A stretch of DNA of 64,000 bases from Paenibacillus lutrae (GTDB taxonomy: Bacteria > Bacillota > Bacilli > Paenibacillales > NBRC-103111), in contig NZ_RHLK01000008.1 of assembly GCF_009757775.1 (NCBI RefSeq), positions 125,171 to 189,170 of the forward strand. Reading direction: 5' to 3'. Under the pieces are notes generated by a model, which saw nothing but the letters and a program-made list of their open reading frames with translations, searched no databases and was not told the DNA's origin. Numbering within the stretch: the stretch's first letter is position 1; each line of letters begins with the position of its first letter. Below are positions 1 through 8,774 of the stretch, in pieces. Made by a program: the position numbers and the translations under genes.

Positions 1-871
1 CATCCCGCTCGTATTCGGATCATGGGGAACGTTCTGGGACCGCGCCGAATTCAAGAAGAACAATTGGGAAGAGCCGAAAGACTGGGAAAGCTTCTTGGCG
101 GTTGGCGATAAGATTAAATCGTCCGGCAAGATGAGTGTATATATTCACACAGGTGTCTATCCTTACTACATCAATGGGGCTTTCCTGGATGCTGCTACTG
201 TTGCGGCTAATAATTACGATACTTCGATTATCAAGAAAATTAATAACATGGAAGAAGGCGTATTCAAAAGCGAACCGGTAATGAAATCGCTTGATAAACT
301 GGTCGAATTGCGTGATAAAGGCTTCATTGACAAAGGTTCGGTTGCGCTGAATCATACCGATTCCCAGACACAATTCCTGCAGCACAAAGCCGCATTTATT
401 CCCAATGGCCTCTGGATTGAGAATGAAATGAAGAAAGATGTGCCGCAAGGCTTTGAATTCGGCTTTATTCCTTCCATTACACAGGATAAAGGCGCTAAGA
501 GCGTGGCAATTCCGACAACAGCTATGATGGGCATCGCCAAAAAAGCGAAGAACCCGGAAGCGGCAAAGGCATTTATCGAGTTTATCTTCACGGAAAAACA
601 AGCTGCTAAGTGGGCGGAAGCGACAGGCGCACTGCTGAACATCAAAACAAACCTGGACAGCACGAATGCAAGCCCTCTTGCGAAGACCGCTATCAAATCG
701 TACAGCTCGCCTGATACGGTGGTTGCGCCAGAGCCGGTGATTCCGGAAGATCTGAAAAAGGTGCGCAACGATGCTACTATTGCTTTGACACAGGGTACCA
801 TTACCAAAGAAGAGTGGGCCAAACGTCTAGAGGATGAAGCCGCCAAACAGCGCGCCAAGTTAAAAAAATAA
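1..871 (+). CDS. Sugar ABC transporter substrate-binding protein (C-terminal part)
   Basis: The frame is open from the left edge (codons from base 2), so this is the C-terminal ~290 residues of an extracellular solute-binding protein; the signal peptide lies outside. Family features visible are the GxWxENEM-like stretch (NGLWIENEM), a late PEAAKAFIEF helix and a Lys/Ala-rich amphipathic tail. It would capture a sugar for the two permeases immediately downstream. The NGLWIENEM stretch resembles the GlcNAc/diacetylchitobiose binders (NgcE type), and a GlcNAc-type PTS follows at 2.8 kb, so an amino-sugar substrate is a reasonable but unproven guess. A TTG at 95 is internal, not the start. Confidence 0.88.
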   Translation, partial: IPLVFGSWGTFWDRAEFKKNNWEEPKDWESFLAVGDKIKSSGKMSVYIHTGVYPYYINGAFLDAATVAANNYDTSIIKKINNMEEGVFKSEPVMKSLDKLVELRDKGFIDKGSVALNHTDSQTQFLQHKAAFIPNGLWIENEMKKDVPQGFEFGFIPSITQDKGAKSVAIPTTAMMGIAKKAKNPEAAKAFIEFIFTEKQAAKWAEATGALLNIKTNLDSTNASPLAKTAIKSYSSPDTVVAPEPVIPEDLKKVRNDATIALTQGTITKEEWAKRLEDEAAKQRAKLKK

Positions 872-894
872 GCACCCATATCTCCGGAATGGAT

Positions 895-920
895 AATAAG
901 GGAATGTAAATTCCCTTATT
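895..920 (+). promoter_or_regulatory. Intercistronic hairpin between binding protein and permease genes
   Basis: A perfect 10 bp inverted repeat (AATAAGGGAA, 6 nt loop, TTCCCTTATT) lies between the binding-protein stop and the permease ribosome binding site, without a long U tract. In sugar ABC operons such hairpins commonly stabilise the upstream message or partly terminate, giving more binding protein than permease. This role is inferred from position only. Confidence 0.6.
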
Positions 921-951
921 GTCGTTCCGCAGCAAAAACGGAGGTACGCGC

Positions 952-1902
952 ATGAAAGGAACACCGGTAACCGGAAGAGCACAAGCTCCTCTTACGAAAT
1001 CCAAAAGGGGAAGAGGTCAAGCCAAACGACGTCTCTTCATCGCTTCATTTATTTTACCGACCCTGATTATTTATCTGGTTTTCACGGTCTATCCGATGCT
1101 CAAGGGCATTTATCTAAGCTTGTTTGACTGGTCCGGCGGTTCGATGGATTACAATTTTATCGGCCTGGATAATTTCAAGGAAATGATCCAAGATCCGATT
1201 ATTCCGAAGGCGATTCTGAACGATTACTTCCTGGTTCTGGGCAAAGTCATCGGTTTTATGGTTCTGGCTTTGTTCTTCGCTGTTGCGATAACCAGGCTGA
1301 ATATTAAAGGAGCCGGGTTCTACAGGGCGATTTTCTTCCTGCCGAACGTAATTTCCGTCGTTGTTGTCGGGGTGCTGTGGCGTTATGTATACAACCCGAA
1401 TCTCGGGTTCCTGAACTCCATCATTGGAGCTATTAAAGGCGAAGCCTATGTGTTCCCTTGGCTGGGGGACAAAGCGACTGCGATGTGGTCTCTGCTCCCG
1501 CCATCCATATGGGCAGGGGTAGGTTTCTGTACACTGCTCATGATCGCAGGTATTCTGAGTATCCCGGAGAGCCTGTATGAGGCGGCCGGCCTCGATGGGG
1601 CTACCCAGTGGCAGCAGTTCTGGAACATTACACTCCCTCTGACCTGGGAACAAATCCAGACTTCGGTTCTGTGGATCGTCATGACTACACTTAACGGATC
1701 TTTTATTATCGTGTCGATTATGACCGAGGGAGGACCTGATAACGCAACGCAGGTGCTTGGCTCTTATTTGTACCAGCAGGGCTTCAAGCAGTTCCACCTC
1801 AGCTATGCGGCTGCAATCGGCGTGCTGACGCTCATCGTGTCATTAATCACCACGGCCGCCTTGCAGCGGATTATGAAGAGAGAACCGCTAGAAATTTCGT
1901 AG
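952..1902 (+). CDS. Sugar ABC transporter permease (MalF/UgpA type)
   Basis: This 316-residue inner-membrane permease has about six hydrophobic segments and the EAA loop near residue 210 (EAAGLDGATQWQQF followed by ITLP), which contacts the ATPase. The N-terminal ~20 residues are basic and polar, as in many Paenibacillus UgpA/LplB-like permeases. I chose ATG 952 because GGAGG lies about 8 bases upstream; an in-frame TTG at 919 lies inside the upstream hairpin and has no site. It pairs with the MalG-type permease 13 bases downstream. No ATPase gene is present; such importers usually share an MsmX-type ATPase encoded elsewhere. Confidence 0.92.
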   Translation: MKGTPVTGRAQAPLTKSKRGRGQAKRRLFIASFILPTLIIYLVFTVYPMLKGIYLSLFDWSGGSMDYNFIGLDNFKEMIQDPIIPKAILNDYFLVLGKVIGFMVLALFFAVAITRLNIKGAGFYRAIFFLPNVISVVVVGVLWRYVYNPNLGFLNSIIGAIKGEAYVFPWLGDKATAMWSLLPPSIWAGVGFCTLLMIAGILSIPESLYEAAGLDGATQWQQFWNITLPLTWEQIQTSVLWIVMTTLNGSFIIVSIMTEGGPDNATQVLGSYLYQQGFKQFHLSYAAAIGVLTLIVSLITTAALQRIMKREPLEIS

Positions 1903-1915
1903 AGGGGTTATTTGC

Positions 1916-2761
1916 ATGAGCTATGGACTTAAAAATCCGTTCTGGCGTTTTGTCGTCAACCTGTTAATGATCCTGTGGTCCATTATGGTGCTGTATCCGC
2001 TTATTTGGACCGTATTCGGATCGCTGAAAGACAATCAGCAGTTTTTCCTGGGCAAGCCCTGGGATCTCCCGAAATTGCCGCTTCTTTTCTCTAACTTCAG
2101 TTATGTATGGGAGAAGTACCAGTTTGGCGGGTATTTCATGAATTCGATCATCGTTACGGTTGTAAGTGTTGTACTGGGGCTTCTGCTGTCCGCTATGACG
2201 GCCTACGTTCTGGCCCGCTATGCTTTCAAGGGAAGCGGCACGCTGTACTATCTCTATATTGCTTCCATGATGATCCCGATGTTCCTGGGTATGATTCCGC
2301 TGTTTTTTCTGATGAGTGATATGGGATTGACCAACTCTCTGCTGGGCCTTATCATCGTATATACAGTATCTACCATCCCCTTCAGCGTCTTCGTGCTTGT
2401 CGGCTTCTTCAAGACTCTGCCGTCGGAAATCGAGGAAGCCGCAATGATGGACGGAGCTTCCCATTATGGTATCTTTTTTCGAATTATGATGCCCCTCGCC
2501 AAACCCGGACTGATTTCCGTCAGTATTATCAATGTCCTGAATACGTGGAATGAATATATACTGGGTGTTGTCCTGAACAGCGAACCTTCCAAATATACAC
2601 TGCCTGTCGGCATAGCCGTTATGCAGGGAGAGATGCAGTACAGGACCGAATGGGGTCCGCTGTTCGCCGCCCTGCTCATATCGATGGTGCCCGTCATGAT
2701 CTTCTATCTTATTTTCCAGCGTCAAATAGCAAGCGGAATTACAGCAGGTGCGGTGAAATAA
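1916..2761 (+). CDS. Sugar ABC transporter permease (MalG/UgpE type)
   Basis: This 281-residue protein is the second membrane subunit of the importer, with about six transmembrane segments and an EAA loop near residue 173 (EEAAMMDGASHYGIF, then MPLAKPG). It begins 13 bases after the first permease stop behind a GAGGGG ribosome binding site, so it is translated from the same message. Length and the C-terminal FQRQIASGITAGAVK ending are typical of MalG-like carbohydrate permeases. Confidence 0.93.
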   Translation: MSYGLKNPFWRFVVNLLMILWSIMVLYPLIWTVFGSLKDNQQFFLGKPWDLPKLPLLFSNFSYVWEKYQFGGYFMNSIIVTVVSVVLGLLLSAMTAYVLARYAFKGSGTLYYLYIASMMIPMFLGMIPLFFLMSDMGLTNSLLGLIIVYTVSTIPFSVFVLVGFFKTLPSEIEEAAMMDGASHYGIFFRIMMPLAKPGLISVSIINVLNTWNEYILGVVLNSEPSKYTLPVGIAVMQGEMQYRTEWGPLFAALLISMVPVMIFYLIFQRQIASGITAGAVK

Positions 2762-2765
2762 GCCG

Positions 2766-2799
2766 TCACCTTGCTTTCCGTATATGACCAAAAAGGTGA
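2766..2799 (+). promoter_or_regulatory. Hairpin that can mask the ribosome binding site of the PTS gene
   Basis: TCACCTT at 2766-2772 is exactly complementary to AAGGTGA at 2793-2799, and the latter contains the Shine-Dalgarno sequence for the ATG at 2806. Folding would occlude the ribosome site. It is too short and lacks the internal features expected of a RAT antiterminator target, so a simple translational control or chance pairing are both possible. Confidence 0.35.
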
Positions 2800-2805
2800 A
2801 ATCCT

Positions 2806-4224
2806 ATGCTGCATACGCTCCAAAAAATCGGCCGGTCTCTCATGATTCCGATAGCCGTCCTGCCGGCCGCCGCAATTTTGCAGCGGCTTGGCGCTTTTAC
2901 TTTTGAGAACCCGCTTCTTGTCTATATCAGTAAAATATGTGATGCAGGCGGCAAAGCGATTTCCGATAATTTGCCGCTGATGTTTGCGATCGGTATTGCA
3001 ATCGGAATGACATCCGGGCAGGGCACGGCCGCACTGGCTGCAGCAGTCGGCTATCTCGTGTTTATCCGGGTACTCGCAACTTTCGAAGATGTGCCCATTG
3101 ATCTGCATCTGGATATGGGAGTCCTCGGCGGAGTTATGACGGGGCTCATTACAGTTATGCTATTTAACCGCTTTCATAGTATAAAACTTCCGGATTACCT
3201 GATGTTTTTTGGAGGCCGCCGGTTTGTGCCGATTATTACATCGCTTGTCATGGTCGTGATGGGAGGACTGATGGGTCTGATCTGGCCGCCCGTTCAGGAT
3301 GTAATCCGCAGTGCGGGTCTCTGGATTGTGGAGGCAGGCGGTATCGGTGTGTTTATGTACGGATTCCTGAACCGGCTGCTGCTGGTTACCGGGCTGCATC
3401 ATATTCTCAACAGCGTGGTGTGGTTTCAGATCGGCGAATACGTTACCGGACCAGGGAGTATCGTCCATGGGGATATGACCCGTTATAATGCGGGAGATCC
3501 GACCGCGGGCAGTTTCATGAGCGGATTTTTCCCGATTATGATCTTCGGACTGCCTGCCGCCGCTTTAGCGATGGTGAAATGCGCCCGTCCAGAGAAGCGC
3601 AAGCGTACGGCAGCCCTTATGTACAGCGCTGCTTTGACCTCGCTCCTGACTGGCGTGACAGAGCCGCTGGAATTTTCATTCATGTTCGCGTCTCCTTTGC
3701 TGTATGGTGTACATGCGCTGCTAACGGGGCTTGCGATGGCATTCATGTATGCGGTAGAGATCAGAATGGGATTCAGTTTCTCGGCAGGAATTATTGATTT
3801 GGTGTTGAATTGGAAATTAAAGGAATTTCCATGGGCGTTTTTAGCGATTGGGGCTCTATATTTCTTCCTCTATTACGGGCTGTTCATGCTCCTGATTCGC
3901 TTATTTCATCTGAAAACGCCAGGACGTGAAGAAGATTTCCCGGAGCTTACACCTGTAATAGCCGCCGGTAGTCCTTCGATGGACGAGCAGCGGGTTTCCG
4001 CCATTGTTGAATGCGTGGGGGGAATCGGCAATATCATTAAAGTAGACTCTTGCATTACCCGGCTTAGATTATGGCTGGAAACGGATCAGGGAATAGAAGA
4101 GGACACGCTCAAAGAGCTGGGGGCATTCGGCATCATGAATATGGGTAAGGGACACGTTCATATTATTTTCGGCACGGAATCAGAGTTAATTAAAGACTCT
4201 ATTGCCAGACGATTGACTGCCTAG
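2806..4224 (+). CDS. nagE: PTS N-acetylglucosamine-type transporter subunit IICB
   Basis: This 472-residue permease would take up and phosphorylate a hexose, best matching the GlcNAc branch of the Glc family. The EIIC domain (about 1-365) has eight or more membrane segments, the GLHHILNSVVWF substrate-site stretch and the HGDMTRYNAGDPTAGSFMSG segment that is diagnostic of NagE/NagP rather than PtsG. The EIIB domain (about 385-472) carries the phosphorylated Cys416 in KVDSCITRLRL. No EIIA domain is fused, so EIIA must come from another protein. A PRD antiterminator follows 17 bases downstream. Product would be GlcNAc-6-P, the same pool that the sialic-acid genes at 60 kb feed. Confidence 0.88.
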   Translation: MLHTLQKIGRSLMIPIAVLPAAAILQRLGAFTFENPLLVYISKICDAGGKAISDNLPLMFAIGIAIGMTSGQGTAALAAAVGYLVFIRVLATFEDVPIDLHLDMGVLGGVMTGLITVMLFNRFHSIKLPDYLMFFGGRRFVPIITSLVMVVMGGLMGLIWPPVQDVIRSAGLWIVEAGGIGVFMYGFLNRLLLVTGLHHILNSVVWFQIGEYVTGPGSIVHGDMTRYNAGDPTAGSFMSGFFPIMIFGLPAAALAMVKCARPEKRKRTAALMYSAALTSLLTGVTEPLEFSFMFASPLLYGVHALLTGLAMAFMYAVEIRMGFSFSAGIIDLVLNWKLKEFPWAFLAIGALYFFLYYGLFMLLIRLFHLKTPGREEDFPELTPVIAAGSPSMDEQRVSAIVECVGGIGNIIKVDSCITRLRLWLETDQGIEEDTLKELGAFGIMNMGKGHVHIIFGTESELIKDSIARRLTA

Positions 4225-4241
4225 AAGGGAGGAGGCCATTT

Positions 4242-5078
4242 ATGATTCAAAGGAAAATCATTTACGTGCTTTCTCACAATGTGGTCATGACCAAATTATC
4301 CACTGGCAAAAATTCGATTGCATTCGGTAAAGGAATCGGATTTAAAAAAGAGCCCGGCATGACGATCCAAGATTCGGATATCACACAGGAATTCCTGCTG
4401 CAAACTTCTGAGGTTCTGGAACATTATGAGCATATTCTTCATGCCGTTGACGTTAAAATTATCGGGATAACCGAGGAGGTTATTGCGTTCGCCCAGGGAC
4501 ATCTGGAAGGAGAATTCTCCGAAACCATCCATGCGGCGCTCGTCGATCATATTAATTTTGCCGTAGAACGCTGCAAGAGGGGCGTCCAAATCGGGAATCC
4601 TTTTGCTTACGAGATTAAACATTTGTATGAAGAGGAGTACAGGATTGCAAGCAGAGCGATCGACTTTCTTAATGAACATTTGGATGTTAAACTTCCGGAT
4701 GATGAAATCGCATTCCTGGCGATGCATTTCCATACCGCCCGTACTAAACTGGAAAAAGGGACGGCTCTGGCTGTCGTAAGACTGGTTGCGGATGTCATTG
4801 AGCGTGCCAAGGAGTTGGGACTGGACTTTGATAATTCCTTCTCGACCGTTCGTTTTATTTCTCATCTGAAAGCGTTAATTGACCGGATTAAGCAGCAGAA
4901 AACGATACGCAATCCGCTCCTCGGTAAAATATGCGAAGAATATCCGCTTGCTTTTCAGAAAGCGGTCCTGCTTGCGGAGCTGCTTAAGAAAAACCTGCAG
5001 AAGCCGATCCCTATGGACGAAATCGGCTTCCTGGCGCTGCATTTGGAAAGGCAGATGCAGCGTGCCGACTTGGGGTAG
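4242..5078 (+). CDS. PRD-containing transcription antiterminator (GlcT/LicT type)
   Basis: The 278-residue protein has the family layout: an N-terminal CAT RNA-binding domain (about 1-60, with the GKGIGF-KKEPGM stretch) and two PTS regulation domains. All four regulatory histidines are visible: His103 and His162 in PRD1, His208 and His267 in PRD2. Such proteins bind a RAT hairpin in a leader RNA and prevent termination, with activity set by PTS phosphorylation. It follows the NagE-type permease in the same direction behind GGGAGGAGG, so it probably controls that PTS, but no RAT/terminator pair is recognisable in the 44 bases upstream of the PTS gene. In Bacillus glcT precedes ptsG; the order is reversed here. 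Confidence 0.88.
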   Translation: MIQRKIIYVLSHNVVMTKLSTGKNSIAFGKGIGFKKEPGMTIQDSDITQEFLLQTSEVLEHYEHILHAVDVKIIGITEEVIAFAQGHLEGEFSETIHAALVDHINFAVERCKRGVQIGNPFAYEIKHLYEEEYRIASRAIDFLNEHLDVKLPDDEIAFLAMHFHTARTKLEKGTALAVVRLVADVIERAKELGLDFDNSFSTVRFISHLKALIDRIKQQKTIRNPLLGKICEEYPLAFQKAVLLAELLKKNLQKPIPMDEIGFLALHLERQMQRADLG

Positions 5079-5220
5079 CATGCTCCGCTGCTGCCGCCCG
5101 GAAAGTATGGGACACGGGAACGGACAGCCTCATATTTTCTGGACGGATTCAGCCGGGCTTGCTCGGGCGGATGCATAACCAGCGAAGATAGAGTAAGATC
5201 GGAATGAGGAGGGATGAATT

Positions 5221-6216
5221 ATGCAAGATTCTCCATTTCGTGCTTTACATGCTGAGCTTAATGCCGCTGGAGGTATTTCGCTCGGGATAAGGGAGATGAC
5301 CGCTGGCGAGCTTCCTGCAGGAGAGCTGCTGGTAAAAGTGGCTTATTCGGGTGTTAATTTCAAGGATGGACTAGCTTCACAGCCCGAAAGTCATGTTGTC
5401 GCAGCTTATCCTATGATACTTGGAATCGATCTATCCGGTACCGTGGTATCCTCGGCAGACCCCCGGTTTAGCGAAGGTGACCGGATTCTGGTCACCGGCT
5501 ACGGGCTCGGCACCGGACATTTCGGCGGCTACAGCGAGCTGGCCCGCGTGCCGGCGGATTGGGCGGTGCCGGTTCCCGGCGGCCTGTCCCTGAAGGACGT
5601 GATGGCCCTCGGCACCGCAGGCTTCACAGCCGCTCTCTCCGTGCAGCGGCTGGAGGACAACGGCCTGCGCCCGGACCAGGGCCCCGTGCTCGTCACCGGG
5701 GCGACCGGCGGCGTGGGCAGCAGCGCCGTATCCATGCTGGCGGGCCTCGGTTACGACGTAACCGCCAGCACGGGCAAGAGCTCCGAACACGCGTACCTGC
5801 GCGCACTCGGAGCTAAGGATGTGCTGCCGAGAGAAACCCTCTCGACAGAAGGGAAGCCGCTGCGCCGCGAGCAGTATGCGGCAGCGGTGGACCCTGTGGG
5901 CGGCGCGTCGCTTCCGTACGTGCTGAGCACGATCCGGTACGGCGGCTCTGTCGCCCTCAGCGGGCTCACCGGCGGCGGATCGTTCCCCGCCACCGTGTAC
6001 CCGTTCATCCTGCGCGGCGTTAACCTCCTGGGCATTGACTCTGTCAATTGCCCGGAGCCTTTGCGCAGGAAGATCTGGGAGCGGCTTGCGGGCGACCTTA
6101 AGCCGCGCGGCCTTGCAGACATGATCCAGCGGGAAATCACGCTGGAGGAAGTGCCCGCCGCGCTGGAAGACATTCTCGCGGGCCGCATGCGCGGGCGCGC
6201 TGTAGTGCGGCTGTAA
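5221..6216 (+). CDS. acuI: YhdH/AcuI-family acryloyl-CoA reductase (quinone oxidoreductase-like)
   Basis: This 331-residue zinc-free medium-chain dehydrogenase has an N-terminal GroES-like fold (SGVNFKDGLAS, then GIDLSGTVVSS) and a Rossmann domain with the NADP-binding VLVTGATGGVGSSAVSML motif near residue 160. The TGYGLGTGHFGGYSE stretch is typical of YhdH/AcuI enzymes, which reduce acryloyl-CoA or related enoyl compounds. GAGGAGGG lies 6 bases before ATG 5221. It stands alone, with no related pathway gene beside it, so the physiological substrate is open. The second half is visibly richer in GC than the first ~200 bases. Confidence 0.85.
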   Translation: MQDSPFRALHAELNAAGGISLGIREMTAGELPAGELLVKVAYSGVNFKDGLASQPESHVVAAYPMILGIDLSGTVVSSADPRFSEGDRILVTGYGLGTGHFGGYSELARVPADWAVPVPGGLSLKDVMALGTAGFTAALSVQRLEDNGLRPDQGPVLVTGATGGVGSSAVSMLAGLGYDVTASTGKSSEHAYLRALGAKDVLPRETLSTEGKPLRREQYAAAVDPVGGASLPYVLSTIRYGGSVALSGLTGGGSFPATVYPFILRGVNLLGIDSVNCPEPLRRKIWERLAGDLKPRGLADMIQREITLEEVPAALEDILAGRMRGRAVVRL

Positions 6217-6222
6217 GCGGAG

Positions 6223-6251
6223 GAAGAGCCGAGGCGCTTGCCCGGCTCTTC
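6223..6251 (+). terminator. Hairpin after acuI
   Basis: GAAGAGCCG and CGGCTCTTC form a perfect 9 bp stem with an 11 nt loop just 7 bases after the acuI stop codon. There is no U tract after it, so termination may be weak; a stronger terminator with U tract occurs at 6834. The 3' arm also looks like the start of the repeat array that follows. Confidence 0.4.
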
Positions 6252-6259
6252 TGCGTTGA

Positions 6260-6602
6260 TTGCCGCTTCTGGACATGCCCGGTTCTTCCGCGTTGATTGC
6301 CGCTTCTGGGACATGCCCGGTTCTCAGCGTTAATTGCCGCTTCCGGGACATGCCCGGTTCTTCCGCGTTGATTGCCACTTCTGGGACATGCCCCGCTCAT
6401 CCGCGTTGATTGCCGCTTCTGGACATGCCCCGCTCATCCGCGTTGAATTGCCACTTCTGGGACATGTCCCGGCTCTTCAGCGTTGATTACCGCTTTTGGG
6501 ACATGTCCCGCTCATCCGCGTTGAATGGCCGCTTCAGGGACATGCCCCGCTCATCCGCGTTGAATTGCCGCTTCCGGGACATGTCCCGCTCTTCCGCTTT
6601 AC
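6260..6602. repeat. Tandem array of about nine 37-39 bp imperfect repeats
   Basis: The core ACATG recurs at 6273, 6311, 6348, 6386, 6423, 6462, 6501, 6540 and 6579, giving spacings of 38, 37, 38, 37 and then four of exactly 39. Each unit reads roughly GGGACATGYCC, then GCTCWTCCGCGTTG, then AATTGCCGCTTCT. In three units the core is the perfect 12 bp palindrome GGGACATGTCCC. The 39 bp units keep a 13-codon frame, which creates repetitive spurious ORFs on both strands; the 37/38 bp units break that frame, so I regard the array as non-coding. It lies between acuI and the serpin gene. Confidence 0.85.
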
Positions 6603-6833
6603 ATGCCCTCTTGCCTGCCGCATGACCAGCTCTTCCGAGCTGCTTCACTGGTCCGCCCGGCTCTGCGGGTGAGAGGGCTTGCTGCATTCACAGCTTCTGC
6701 GGGCGGGCCGCATATAGCTGCATGAGAATGAGAGCGGCACCGGGAAGAACCACTTGCAGCCATGTGCAGACTAGTATGCGCAGTGGTTTGCGCTCTGTGC
6801 AAAGCATTCTGCGCATGACACTTTCAACACACA

Positions 6834-6868
6834 AGCCGGCCGCCTAAGTTTCAGGCGGCCGGCTTTTT
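6834..6868 (+). terminator. Rho-independent terminator
   Basis: A perfect 12 bp GC-rich stem (AGCCGGCCGCCT / AGGCGGCCGGCT) with a 7 nt loop is followed by TTTTT at 6864-6868. It would end + strand transcription that started at acuI and crossed the repeat array, before the convergent serpin gene. Confidence 0.88.
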
Positions 6869-6946
6869 GGATGGGCAGATATCAAGAGAAATAACATAAT
6901 CGCCTTACATGCATCATCAACAGCCAAGGATTTGCAGCAATAAATT

Positions 6947-8188
6947 CTACGGCTCTACAATCGAGCCTACAAACAGCCACGCGCCTGTCTGGCGATCCTC
7001 AATCGCGATGAAGAACGGACGGTCCACTTTCAAATCGAAAGGGTCCTGGGGCTGTTCGAGTGAAGTTGTTTTTACGCCTACAACGGTTGCAGCTGCCGCT
7101 TCTGTTCCTTTCTCATTCACTTCGATATAGCTTTTGTGCGTGACTTTCCCGATAAACAAGTTTGGAGGCGTGGCAGCAATGCGGCTAAGATCAGCCTGGA
7201 GAGGATCGAACGGAATGTTCATTCCCATCTTCTTCAAGCTTTCAATAAGTGATTTTCCGTACTCGGCTTTAAAGCGGGGGATGCGGATTTGTCCGGAACT
7301 TTTCTTGAATGGCTTCTGAAACTGAGAAGGATCTTGCCATATCTTTTCCTGCAGAGCCTGGAGCGTTGATTGTTCATCCGGCAGTACGACCAGCAGATCC
7401 ATCTGCCCTTCTCCATAAGGCAGTCGTACGGCTTCATAATCTTCTGCCTTTACATACTCGTAAGAACCCTGCTGAGACATCATTTTAACGGTTTTAGAAG
7501 AACCGTTCTTCTTTTTGAACAAATCATCTTTTGTATCTGCCGTACGAAACTCTTGCGTCCATGCGCCCTTGAAGTAAACGGCATTAACCAGAAACATGAC
7601 ATCGCTGGGGTCCACCTGCTTGAGCAGATTCGGAATTTTCGCTTTTGTCTGCTCGTCCACCCATTTGTTGATGGTCTGAACTGTCTTGTCGGAATCGTTA
7701 AAATCCAGTTCTTCCGCTTTAGCCCCGTAGTAGGTTTTATTGGTGTCGAGAAATTTTTTATTGAAGGAGAAATCCTTGCGAAGCCACATGGAATTAGCCA
7801 TATGGACCTCTACACCTTTCCCTGATTTTTGTAAAAGCGTATTCAAGGTCTGATTTCCCCGATTAATTTCTTCATCGCTCATTCCCTTCCAGCCCAGTGC
7901 CGAGGCCATTTGTTCTTTGGTGGTGCCGCTGCTGCCGTTGTAGGCCATGCCCAGCGCCATGGAGATGCTGAGTGGGGAGAGGAATATGTTGACATCCGGG
8001 TCCTGGAGAGCGAGCTGCTTATGAATCTGCAATCCAAAGCCGTTTGCTGCCTTCACTACTTTGGTATCCAGATTGGAGGCGGTCTCCTGACGATCTTGTA
8101 TAGATATTTGGGAAGGCTTGGCCGACAGGGAACAGGAGCTGAGCAAGCTGAGAACAACGAAGCCCGCTGTTAGTTTGGTGAATGTCAA
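6947..8188 (-). CDS. Lipoprotein serpin (serine protease inhibitor)
   Basis: A full-length serpin of 413 residues with a lipoprotein signal peptide: the lipobox LLSSC puts the modified Cys at residue 19, so it would be anchored outside the cell membrane. The inhibitory hinge is intact (EKGTEAAAATVVGV), followed by the conserved C-terminal DRPFFIAIEDRQTGAWLFVG. Counting from the hinge Glu as P17 gives P1-P1' as Thr-Ser, suggesting an elastase- or subtilisin-like target. I prefer TTG 8188 because AAGGGA lies 9 bases before it; the in-frame ATG at 8206 lacks a site and overlaps that same AAGGGA, and ATG 8356 would bury the signal peptide. Serpins are sporadic in bacteria and often transferred. 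It is convergent with acuI and monocistronic. Confidence 0.9.
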   Translation of the reverse strand: MTFTKLTAGFVVLSLLSSCSLSAKPSQISIQDRQETASNLDTKVVKAANGFGLQIHKQLALQDPDVNIFLSPLSISMALGMAYNGSSGTTKEQMASALGWKGMSDEEINRGNQTLNTLLQKSGKGVEVHMANSMWLRKDFSFNKKFLDTNKTYYGAKAEELDFNDSDKTVQTINKWVDEQTKAKIPNLLKQVDPSDVMFLVNAVYFKGAWTQEFRTADTKDDLFKKKNGSSKTVKMMSQQGSYEYVKAEDYEAVRLPYGEGQMDLLVVLPDEQSTLQALQEKIWQDPSQFQKPFKKSSGQIRIPRFKAEYGKSLIESLKKMGMNIPFDPLQADLSRIAATPPNLFIGKVTHKSYIEVNEKGTEAAAATVVGVKTTSLEQPQDPFDLKVDRPFFIAIEDRQTGAWLFVGSIVEP

Positions 8189-8461
8189 AATGATCGATCC
8201 CTTCATGATTATGTGTGTAGTGTACCTGCTTAGACGCAGTACTCCTGGTAAATGTTTCAATAAATAATAGTGGAATAAGGCGCTTTCATGTATACAGTTG
8301 CTATATGGATGACTATAACAGCCTGTATAAATATATACCGGGTATCTGTGTGTCACTGTAAAAGGGGAAAAAGCAAACGGTAAACCTACTCTTTTTGTTA
8401 TTCCAAATTCTTCTATAATCAGACGTAGCCGTTCACTTCAATGAGAAAAGGGGTTTGAAGC

Positions 8462-8653
8462 ATGTTTCCGCATTATTATTTTCTGGAAAAAGAGATGGAG
8501 CAGTACAACCGGGATCGGGACCGCAAGCTTCATGATTACAACCGGATAGGCAGATTTCTTCATGCTGTACGTCCTAGGAAAACCGGGCTACCGGATCAGA
8601 TGAAGGACATGCATGCACAAGATGTACCAAGGAAATCCAGACCCGTTTTATAA
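8462..8653 (+). CDS. Small hypothetical protein, 63 aa
   Basis: A 63-residue, highly charged, soluble ORF rich in Arg, Asp, Lys and His. AAAGGGG lies about 9 bases before the ATG, which is the main reason to accept it. It has no signal peptide or membrane segment and no family I recognise. It is divergent from the serpin gene and followed after 120 bases by a small membrane protein gene with its own ribosome site. Confidence 0.5.
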   Translation: MFPHYYFLEKEMEQYNRDRDRKLHDYNRIGRFLHAVRPRKTGLPDQMKDMHAQDVPRKSRPVL

Positions 8654-8774
8654 ATCGGGACTTGAGCGCCTGTGGAGTCATCATATATCCCCGAAGCCCG
8701 TCATAGGATGTACAAGATAGGCGGCGTGTCCTCATCCGGATGCGCAACTGTTAATCTCAGGGGGAGTGTGGACC

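Noticed and set aside
6260-6602. CRISPR array
   Set aside because: Units are contiguous and similar throughout; there are no unique spacers and no cas genes.
6410-6687. ORFs with 13-residue repeats on both strands in the repeat array
   Set aside because: They exist only because the later units are 39 bases long; earlier units of 37-38 bases break the frame and no ribosome site is present.
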